Below are positions 21,010 through 28,091 of a stretch of DNA of 64,000 bases, piece by piece. The number at the start of each line of letters is the position of its first letter. Position 1 is the first letter of the stretch. A program made the position numbers and the translations under genes. Below the pieces are notes generated by a model. That model was not told where the DNA came from and did not search any database. It saw only the letters and a list, made by a program, of their open reading frames with translations. Source of the stretch: Staphylococcus roterodami (GTDB lineage Bacteria; Bacillota; Bacilli; Staphylococcales; Staphylococcaceae); NCBI GenBank assembly GCA_022493055.1, contig CP092781.1, positions 2,728,001-2,792,000 on the forward strand. Direction: 5' to 3'.

Positions 21010-21380
21010 ATTTCATTCCTCCTGATTTTTTAAAAACAGCTTATAAATAAAATATTAATTTAATTTTTCAGAAAAGTAAATGATTATTTCAATTTATTTC
21101 CACACTTTTTGTTTAGTGATTTTATTTATTGGCTCTTTTCTTTTTTTAAAACTGTTTTCTCTAATTAAATTAATTTTTAATCATTGTACTTAATTATATT
21201 TTAAAATTTAATAAGGCTTTATTTCTAGTAAATTATTAACGATTACAAAATACTGCTAAACATACATAGTAAGCGATTACAATAACTTATATAACCACTT
21301 TAAATATATTGTATGGGATAAACATTTTTTCTTATATTAAGCGATTAAACACGATGCAATATTTCTTACTAATCAAATTA
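21010..21380. other. aur upstream region
   Basis: AT-rich promoter region of aur with no gene. It contains AGTAAGCGATTACA (21268-21281), close to a catabolite-response element with the first base off, and two more AGCGATTA-like copies nearby. Whether CcpA acts here is uncertain. Confidence 0.35.
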
Positions 21381-21421
21381 AAAAGACTAGAATGTACTGT
21401 TAATGTAGCATCCTAGTCTTT
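21381..21421 (-). terminator. Terminator after isaB
   Basis: AAAGACTAGAATG pairs with CATCCTAGTCTTT (one mismatch) and is followed on the minus strand by TTTTTAATTT. It lies 16 bases past the isaB stop. Confidence 0.9.
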
Positions 21422-21437
21422 ATGATAAATTTATATA

Positions 21438-21962
21438 TTATTTGCTTGTTTTATAAGGTGTATGTCCAACAGTTACTTCCACCACTCTGTTGTGGTCAAC
21501 TACAAACCATATACCTAATGATTTTTTATTTGGTTGGTAGTAAAAAATTCCACTATTAGGATCTTGGTTATTATTATCTTTTTTCAATGACTTACCATAA
21601 GCTTTTTGAATATCTTTTAAAGATATATCATTTTTGACGATGAATTGTAACTGCCCTGCTTCATTACCATTTGCTGAGACCTCTTTAAAAGTTTGATCAT
21701 ATTTCTCTACTTTCTTTGTTGCATTAGTCTTAGCTAATTTAATACCATTAAACTTCACGTTATCATGTTTAATTGCATTTATAAAATGTTTATCCATAAT
21801 AAAATTCGCATTATGTCCAATATAACCGTTATACGTATAGTATGGTGTAGTTGCTGCCTGTGCCTCATGATTCACTACTGTTTCATTTCCTACGACAGTT
21901 GCTCCAATCAATGTACCAAAAGCTAATGTTGTTGCAAGACAAATTTTAGTTGCTTTATTCAT
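21438..21962 (-). CDS. isaB: Immunodominant surface antigen B
   Basis: IsaB is a secreted, surface-associated protein reported to bind nucleic acids in S. aureus and to dampen host autophagy. 174 aa from the ATG giving [16 protein letters not shown], preceded by AGAGAG; the frame six codons longer lacks a clear site. Signal peptide about 1-36 with cleavage near AQA-AT. The mature part starts [11 protein letters not shown] and ends [14 protein letters not shown], both diagnostic. The middle ([12 protein letters not shown]) and the signal peptide differ clearly from S. aureus IsaB as I remember it. Confidence 0.9.
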   Translation of the reverse strand: MNKATKICLATTLAFGTLIGATVVGNETVVNHEAQAATTPYYTYNGYIGHNANFIMDKHFINAIKHDNVKFNGIKLAKTNATKKVEKYDQTFKEVSANGNEAGQLQFIVKNDISLKDIQKAYGKSLKKDNNNQDPNSGIFYYQPNKKSLGIWFVVDHNRVVEVTVGHTPYKTSK

Positions 21963-22217
21963 ATTATCTCTCTTTTCCATAAAAATTTTGCATTCGCTTT
22001 ACTTTAATTATAACTTGCTTGTTAAATAAAATACTATTAATTATATTTAAAAATACATAACAGTTTTGTTATACTTATTTGAAGCATATCAAAATTGCTA
22101 AAAATATTAATGTCGTTTACTTTGTCACTTTAAAATGTACAACGATAACAAATTATCATTAACATGTTTTTTAAATTTCTTGAATTAACAGTTCACATTA
22201 AAACGGAGGCGTTATAT

Positions 22218-22658
22218 TTGAAAAAGTTTCTTATATCAATCGTAATTATCATATTAATTGCAGCATTAGGATTCGCCATTTATACAGCAATAAATCATTC
22301 GACCTCATCTCATAAAAATGACGACCAAGATAATAAAACAACACATCAAAAAAAAGACTCTGAATCAACAAATCAAAATAATGAAAATACAGGAAAATCA
22401 AACACAAATCAAAATAATAATAATGCTGATAATCAACAGCCTACACAGCCAAATGGACAAAATAATCAAACCGTACCTTCAAATACTGTACCTGCCCACC
22501 CTAACAAGTCATCATCAAATAACAATGACTCACACGGTGGCAGTAATCAATCAACAACGAATGGGCAAAATAATAAACAACAAAGTACACCTAATAAATC
22601 AAACAATACCAATCAGTCTTCTAAGCAGTCACCTGAAATACAGTCTTCTAAAAATTAA
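22218..22658 (+). CDS. Membrane-anchored low-complexity Asn/Gln/Ser protein
   Basis: 146 aa from a TTG start. GGAGG lies eight bases upstream of TTG 22218, which gives MKKFLISIVIIILIAALGF; the ATG at 22164 would put 18 unsupported residues in front of the helix. One N-terminal membrane helix or uncleaved signal (about 4-24), then about 120 residues of low complexity (N, Q, S, T, K, H, P) that must be disordered. No LPXTG and no lipobox. Function unknown; by topology a short surface-exposed filament tethered to the membrane. Convergent composition makes homology searches unreliable. Confidence 0.75.
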   Translation: MKKFLISIVIIILIAALGFAIYTAINHSTSSHKNDDQDNKTTHQKKDSESTNQNNENTGKSNTNQNNNNADNQQPTQPNGQNNQTVPSNTVPAHPNKSSSNNNDSHGGSNQSTTNGQNNKQQSTPNKSNNTNQSSKQSPEIQSSKN

Positions 22659-22688
22659 ATGCTGAAGAATTTCTTTTTTGAAATTCTC

Positions 22689-22702
22689 TATGTTGGGGCC
22701 CC
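22689..22702. repeat. Single STAR-like element core
   Basis: TATGTTGGGGCCCC matches the core of the Staphylococcus aureus repeat (STAR) family, a GC-rich motif in otherwise AT-rich intergenic DNA, usually found in tandem. Only one copy is present here. Its function is not established. Confidence 0.6.
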
Positions 22703-22773
22703 TGACCATATTTAAAAAAATTGTTACATGTTGTGTATTTTCGCTCTGTCAACTTCTATCTTTATAATATTGT

Positions 22774-22807
22774 TAATCCTAGGATATTGATTTATGTCTT
22801 AGGATTA
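22774..22807 (+). terminator. Possible terminator downstream of the TTG-start gene
   Basis: TAATCCTA pairs with TAGGATTA across an 18-base loop and is followed by TTTTG. It lies 116 bases after the stop, which is far, so the assignment is tentative. Confidence 0.35.
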
Positions 22808-22809
22808 TT

Positions 22810-23000
22810 TTGTTTATCAATGGACTTCGTTCTATCCTTCGTATTCTAATGCCTTCACGATTAAATTTTTGCAAAATGACATGATTTATATTTATGAGTT
22901 CAAATTTATTAGAATTTTTTATATGACGCTTATCACCCACATAAAATAAAAAATCTAAATCCGCAATCTTTCATTCTTTTCTTTAATCTTATGTAAAAGT
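22810..23000 (-). pseudogene. Possible gene remnant
   Basis: On the minus strand one frame is open for about 56 codons (including FLFYVGDKRHIKNSNKFEL and FNREGIRIRRIERS) and a neighbouring frame carries MRQHISVNDINSNFY, as if one short gene had been broken by indels. Codon composition looks protein-like but I recognise no family. It may equally be chance in AT-rich DNA. Confidence 0.25.
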
Positions 23001-23060
23001 TCGAATTAATGTCATTGACGGATATGTGTTGTCTCATGTTTAATGAAATTAATGCCTATT

Positions 23061-23075
23061 TATAAGCGCTTACAT
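23061..23075. promoter_or_regulatory. Catabolite-response element upstream of the PRD activator
   Basis: TATAAGCGCTTACAT is close to the CcpA operator consensus TGWAARCGYTWNCW and is almost perfectly palindromic. It lies about 35 bases before the activator start, a position suited to repression when glucose is present. Confidence 0.7.
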
Positions 23076-23108
23076 AATCACTACTAGAAAAGAGGTGCTA
23101 CGAGAAAA

Positions 23109-24983
23109 ATGTTAGATAGACATATGCAAATAATTCAACTTTTCATTAAAAACCCGGCGAAAACTTTGAGCTCTGATGAAATTTCTGAGTATATTAATGT
23201 TTCAAATAGAACCGTTCGAAATGATATCCATGTAATCAACAGTAATTTTATGGATAATATCATCATAAGTATTAAATCTAAAGGTTATTTACTAAATACA
23301 ACCCATTATACTTTAGATGTCATTAATGCACGCTATAACCACATTCAGTCTTATAAAGAAAAAATTATGCTGTCTATGGCGTATCAATTACTTATGCACG
23401 ATAGAACACATACGATTCAGCAACTTGAACAAGACTACCTTCTGTCTAAAACTGTACTTAATGACTATTTCGTAAGAATACAGCAATGGTGTCAAAAATT
23501 TAATATAGATTTAGTCATTAAGAAAAAGCAAGGTATTCTTGTCAATGGGAGCAACAACGATATAACAAATGCCATTATCCATTTAAATCAATTATCAACT
23601 GGACATGGACACGTTGAAGATTTAATTTTAGGTGAATTACCTGAAGCGCATCAACGTATGATTGCACATATCATTCAAGAAACACTTGAACAATTTGACA
23701 TTGAAACCTCAGAAATTCAGATCAGACAGCTGTTAATCCACCTTATTTTAATTATTAAGCGTAACCAACAATTAAATGAAATAGACACTCTAAATCATGA
23801 ATCAACATTAATCGCGCAATCTTGTATTAAACAAATCAATGTTCGATTAGGTTATAACTTAAGTTCGCAAATAACAAATATGTTTTCATTCTTCATTGGT
23901 TACCATTTTAATAAACTTGATTTAGGTATCGAACGTATTTTTATACAAAGTTATATCGATCGTTTAATTGAACTTATGCAAAAAAGGATCCATGTACCCT
24001 TTAGCGAGGATACGATATTACAACAAAATTTATACAATCACTTTAGCAAAGCATATTTACGCATTACACAAAACATTTATTTAAATAATCCTTTAGTTAC
24101 TGAAATTAAGAAACTTTATCCTTATGTATTTAATATGCTTTTTGAAGCAATTAATAAATTAAACATTAATACCGATATTGAAATGAACGAAGACGAAATT
24201 GCCTTTTTAACAATTCATTTTCAAGCAGCAATCGAACGTCGCACTAAAGCTAAATTGAATGCTGTAATTATTTGTTACTATGGTTTAGGTGTTTCAAATT
24301 TTTTAGAAACTAAAATTAATAACTTAACAGACGAATTAACTGTAATTAATACGATTAAATTAGAAAACATATCAAACAATCATTTCGAAAATGTTGACTT
24401 ATTAATTACAACTCACGCTATTCCAAGCCATACATTAAACACATTACCTAAACATATTACAACCATTAAAGTTTCTCCATTATTTTCTGAAGATGATCAT
24501 CATAAAATCATGCATTTTGTTAAACAAAAGCAAAATCCAATTCAGTCACAAGATTATATGGCTACTGTCAATTTCCTTGTAGTGAATACGACTCAATCAC
24601 TGCAAGATACAATACAAATTTTCGAGGAAGCGCACAAAATATTACAAGCACATCATGCTATCACAGATGGTTATATCGAGACCGCTTTAGAACGTGAAAA
24701 ATCCTCATCAACATATATTGGGAATTATATGGCCATACCTCATGGAGACCCCGAAAAAGTATTACAATCGCATGTCCTTATTTTTCGCACAAAAGATGTC
24801 TTCCCTTGGCGACAACATGACGTTAAGCTTATCTTTTTCTTAGCGATTTCGCCAAAAGACAATAACTTTACCAAACAAATGATGCAATTAATTGCTAGTT
24901 TTGATGAAGATATTGTTAACCATTTATGTAGTTTGGATGATTTCGAGTTAAAACAGCAAATATTACAATACATGCGAGAATAA
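23109..24983 (+). CDS. BglG/MtlR-type PRD transcriptional activator with EIIB and EIIA domains
   Basis: PTS-regulated activator of 624 aa. Domains in order: N-terminal HTH (about 5-60, SSDEISEYINVSNRTVRNDI) and second HTH (about 80-150); two PTS-regulation domains (about 180-380) whose His residues are phosphorylated by HPr and EII; an EIIB-like domain starting near 385 (VIICYYGLGVSN, lacking the catalytic Cys of true EIIB); and a C-terminal EIIA domain (about 480-624) with the conserved AIPHGDPEKV His. It stands just upstream of the PTS permease it should control, behind a cre site. The sugar is not determined. MtlR and LicR are relatives, but this is not the mannitol locus. Confidence 0.88.
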   Translation: MLDRHMQIIQLFIKNPAKTLSSDEISEYINVSNRTVRNDIHVINSNFMDNIIISIKSKGYLLNTTHYTLDVINARYNHIQSYKEKIMLSMAYQLLMHDRTHTIQQLEQDYLLSKTVLNDYFVRIQQWCQKFNIDLVIKKKQGILVNGSNNDITNAIIHLNQLSTGHGHVEDLILGELPEAHQRMIAHIIQETLEQFDIETSEIQIRQLLIHLILIIKRNQQLNEIDTLNHESTLIAQSCIKQINVRLGYNLSSQITNMFSFFIGYHFNKLDLGIERIFIQSYIDRLIELMQKRIHVPFSEDTILQQNLYNHFSKAYLRITQNIYLNNPLVTEIKKLYPYVFNMLFEAINKLNINTDIEMNEDEIAFLTIHFQAAIERRTKAKLNAVIICYYGLGVSNFLETKINNLTDELTVINTIKLENISNNHFENVDLLITTHAIPSHTLNTLPKHITTIKVSPLFSEDDHHKIMHFVKQKQNPIQSQDYMATVNFLVVNTTQSLQDTIQIFEEAHKILQAHHAITDGYIETALEREKSSSTYIGNYMAIPHGDPEKVLQSHVLIFRTKDVFPWRQHDVKLIFFLAISPKDNNFTKQMMQLIASFDEDIVNHLCSLDDFELKQQILQYMRE

Positions 24984-25014
24984 TTGCCACTAGTAACGGC
25001 AATTATTCTTTTTT
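24981..25014 (+). terminator. Hairpin between activator and PTS gene
   Basis: TAATTGCC pairs with GGCAATTA across nine bases and is followed by TTCTTTTTT. It overlaps the activator stop. With the next cre site it suggests that the PTS gene has its own promoter. Confidence 0.75.
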
Positions 25015-25023
25015 AAAATTCAA

Positions 25024-25037
25024 AGAATGCGCTTACA
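25024..25037. promoter_or_regulatory. Second catabolite-response element, upstream of the PTS permease
   Basis: AGAATGCGCTTACA matches the CcpA operator closely in its right half. It lies 24 bases before the permease start, so CcpA bound there would block transcription or its initiation. Confidence 0.55.
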
Positions 25038-25060
25038 ATAAAAAATAAGGAGATGATTTT

Positions 25061-27022
25061 ATGAAAATTGTAGCTATTACCTCATGTCCAAATGGCATTG
25101 CACATACATATATGGCTCAAGAAAAACTTGAGCAAGCTGCTAAAGAATTGGGCGTGAATATTAAAGTAGAAACACAAGGTGGTGTTGGTGCTGAAAATAT
25201 TTTAACCAGTAAAGACATCGAAGAAGCAGACGGTGTCATTATTGCAGCTGATAAACAAGTTGACTTATCTAGATTTGTTGGTAAACGTTTAATTAATGAA
25301 AATGTTCGCGAAGGAATTCATAATCCTCAAAAATTGATTCAACGTATCATTAATCAAGATGCCACTATTTATCAATCAAAAACCAATGATGATAATGATA
25401 GAGCAACCTACAGTGGTAAGTCTAAAAGCGGTATGCAAATGTTCTACCAGCATTTAATGAACGGCGTATCATTTATGGTTCCATTTATCGTTGTTGGCGG
25501 TCTCTTAATAGCCATTGCACTTACACTTGGCGGTCAAACAACTTCTAAAGGATTGGTCATTCCTGATGATTCATTTTGGAAATCTATTGAAAATATCGGT
25601 AGTTTAGCATTTAAATTTATGGTACCAATACTAGCTGGATATATCGCTGTAAGTATTGCTGATAAACCTGGTCTCGTACCTGGTATGATTGGTGGCGCTA
25701 TTGCTGCAGATGGTAGCTTTTACGGTAGCGATGCAGGTGCTGGTTTTTTAGGTGGAATTGTCGCTGGTTTCTTAGCTGGATATATTGCAAAATGGATCAA
25801 AAATATTAAGGTCCCAAAAGCGATGGCACCAATTATGCCTATTATCATAATTCCAATTATTTCTTCAGTCATCGTCGGATTAATTTTCATTTTTCTTATT
25901 GGTGCTCCAATTTCGAATATTTTCGAAGCACTAACAACTTGGTTAAAAGGTATGCAGGGCGCTAATATTATTATACTTGCCTTAATAATAGGTGCGATGA
26001 TTGCTTTTGATATGGGTGGCCCGGTGAATAAAGTGGCATTCTTATTTGGCTCGGCACTCATTGCAGAAGGTAATTATGCCGTTATGGGTATGGTTGCGGT
26101 TTCTGTTTGTACACCTCCTATCGGTCTTGGATTAGCAACATTTGTTCAAAAATATAAATTTAATCATTCTGAAAGAGAAATGGGTAAAGCATCTTTCACA
26201 ATGGGGCTTTTCGGTATAACTGAAGGTGCCATTCCTTTTGCGGCTCAAGACCCTTTACGTATCATTCCTGCCAATATGATAGGCGCTATGATTGCATCAG
26301 TTATTGCTGCACTTGGTGGCGTAGGAGATAGAGTTGCACATGGGGGTCCAATCGTTGCAGTATTAGGTGGTATTGACCATATATTATGGTTTGCCTTAGC
26401 AGTTATCATAGGTAGTCTTGTCACAATGTTTACTGTGTTATTATTAAAGCGTAATACCCCTGTTGTAGCAGTTGATGAACCGTCACAGCATACACAACTG
26501 CATGATACTGATGTACTCTCAAGTGAGAATCATCAAGATCCTTCTGAAAATACAACATCTCATTTACATCATGATGCTACATCACATCTATTTGATGAGC
26601 ATACTATTGTTATGACTGACCAAGAAATGTCTAGGGACGACGCAATCGATATGTTAATCCATCAACTTAAAGTATGTCGTTATGTTGAGCATACTTCACA
26701 TTTAAAAAATGCGGTTTTAGAGCGTGAAATGGAATCCACGACAGCTATTGGTATGAATGTAGCAATCCCTCATGCCAAATCGGATGTAGTCAAACAACCT
26801 ATAGTAGCTGTAATGAAAAATAGTCATGGTGTCCAATGGGAAAGTCTAGATGGCAGTCTACCAGAATTAATATTTTTAATAGCAGTGCCAAATAATAGTC
26901 AAGATACACATTTGAAAATTCTTCAACGATTATCTAGAGCGCTGATGAATGATACGACACGCCAGTCACTCATTGAAGCAAACAGCACTACTGAAATTTA
27001 TAATTTATTAATGAAAATATAG
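25061..27022 (+). CDS. PTS fructose-family EIIBCA permease
   Basis: Sugar-phosphorylating transporter of 653 aa in the order IIB-IIC-IIA. The IIB domain (about 1-100) has the phosphoryl-accepting Cys9 in ITSCPNGIAHTYMA. The IIC domain (about 125-470) has several helices and typical segments such as GGLLIAIALTLGG, FDMGGPVNKVAF and TEGAIPFAAQDPLR. A His/Ser/Thr-rich linker (about 480-515) leads to IIA (about 520-653) with the active His in NVAIPHAKSD. Followed by manA after 13 bp, so the sugar may enter as mannose-6-phosphate; the fructose family label is from homology, not proof of substrate. Ribosome site AAGGAGATG. Confidence 0.9.
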   Translation: MKIVAITSCPNGIAHTYMAQEKLEQAAKELGVNIKVETQGGVGAENILTSKDIEEADGVIIAADKQVDLSRFVGKRLINENVREGIHNPQKLIQRIINQDATIYQSKTNDDNDRATYSGKSKSGMQMFYQHLMNGVSFMVPFIVVGGLLIAIALTLGGQTTSKGLVIPDDSFWKSIENIGSLAFKFMVPILAGYIAVSIADKPGLVPGMIGGAIAADGSFYGSDAGAGFLGGIVAGFLAGYIAKWIKNIKVPKAMAPIMPIIIIPIISSVIVGLIFIFLIGAPISNIFEALTTWLKGMQGANIIILALIIGAMIAFDMGGPVNKVAFLFGSALIAEGNYAVMGMVAVSVCTPPIGLGLATFVQKYKFNHSEREMGKASFTMGLFGITEGAIPFAAQDPLRIIPANMIGAMIASVIAALGGVGDRVAHGGPIVAVLGGIDHILWFALAVIIGSLVTMFTVLLLKRNTPVVAVDEPSQHTQLHDTDVLSSENHQDPSENTTSHLHHDATSHLFDEHTIVMTDQEMSRDDAIDMLIHQLKVCRYVEHTSHLKNAVLEREMESTTAIGMNVAIPHAKSDVVKQPIVAVMKNSHGVQWESLDGSLPELIFLIAVPNNSQDTHLKILQRLSRALMNDTTRQSLIEANSTTEIYNLLMKI

Positions 27023-27035
27023 AGGAGTTATAACT

Positions 27036-27974
27036 ATGGCTTTATTTTTACAACCCGTGTTTAAAGACAGAATTTGGGGTGGTCATGCGTTAAAATCTTT
27101 TAACTATGATATTCCTAATAACACTACTGGTGAATGCTGGGCAATCTCTGCTCATCCAAATGGGCCTAACACAATAATGAATGGTCCTTATCAAGGCATG
27201 TCCCTTGATCAACTTTGGATGCAACATCGTGAATTGTTCAACAACGATTCACGAGACAGCTTTCCATTGTTAACTAAAGTGTTAGATGCTAATGATAAAT
27301 TATCGGTACAAGTTCATCCTGACGATGATTATGCTTTAAAACATGAAGGTGAACTCGGTAAAACAGAATGCTGGTATATTTTAGATGCAGTTCCTGACGC
27401 TGAGATTATATACGGTATTCAGGCACAAACTAAAGGTGAGCTAATTGAGATGATTGACAACCATGAATTCGATCGTCTTTTTAAACGAATTCCTGTCAAA
27501 CCCGGTGACTTTTATTATGTCCCTGCAGGTACCGTTCATGCTATCGGTTCAGGTATTTTAATATTAGAAACACAACAATCATCTGATACAACATATCGCA
27601 TTTACGACTATGACCGACGTGATCAAAATGGGCAGTTGCGTGACTTACATTTGGAACAAAGTAAAGATGTCATTCAATTAGACAATCATAATCCAAATAC
27701 TACACCAATAACGACTAAAATCGAGACACATACCGTAACACGTTTTGTAGATAACAACTTTTTTGCGGTTTATAAATGGGACATTCACGGTCAATTAAAC
27801 TTCACTAAACCATATCCGTATTGTTTAGTTACAATTATTGAAGGTAATGGAACATTAACTATAGACCAAACTCATTTTGATATTCAAAAAGGTACCAGCT
27901 TTATTTTAACAACTGAAGATACAAATATTCATTTGAACGGTGAAATGAGTGCCATTATTAGCCATCCAAGCTAA
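27036..27974 (+). CDS. manA: Mannose-6-phosphate isomerase
   Basis: Type I isomerase interconverting mannose-6-phosphate and fructose-6-phosphate. 312 aa, the short Gram-positive form. Zinc ligands are visible in LSVQVHPDD (Gln and His near residues 95-97), GKTECWYIL (Glu near 114) and FYYVPAGTVHAIG (His near 172). The C-terminal part is a second cupin. It is 13 bp from the PTS gene in the same direction and shares its terminator, which ties the operon to mannose use. Confidence 0.92.
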   Translation: MALFLQPVFKDRIWGGHALKSFNYDIPNNTTGECWAISAHPNGPNTIMNGPYQGMSLDQLWMQHRELFNNDSRDSFPLLTKVLDANDKLSVQVHPDDDYALKHEGELGKTECWYILDAVPDAEIIYGIQAQTKGELIEMIDNHEFDRLFKRIPVKPGDFYYVPAGTVHAIGSGILILETQQSSDTTYRIYDYDRRDQNGQLRDLHLEQSKDVIQLDNHNPNTTPITTKIETHTVTRFVDNNFFAVYKWDIHGQLNFTKPYPYCLVTIIEGNGTLTIDQTHFDIQKGTSFILTTEDTNIHLNGEMSAIISHPS

Positions 27975-28045
27975 CGTCATTATTATATTGGATTTACTAT
28001 GTTTATAAATAATCAAACATTGTCTATTCCTTTTAATATAAATTA

Positions 28046-28083
28046 ATCCACACATTAAGGTGAAATAACCCTAACGTGTGGAT
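28046..28083. terminator. Bidirectional terminator between manA and the YhgE gene
   Basis: ATCCACACATTAAGG pairs with CCTAACGTGTGGAT (one mismatch) across a short loop. The T-rich side on plus and A-rich side on minus allow use by both convergent genes. Confidence 0.85.
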
Positions 28084-28091
28084 TTTATATT

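Noticed and set aside
22164..22217. ATG start 18 codons upstream of the low-complexity protein
   Set aside because: No ribosome site there, while GGAGG stands eight bases before TTG 22218 and the hydrophobic helix starts right after.
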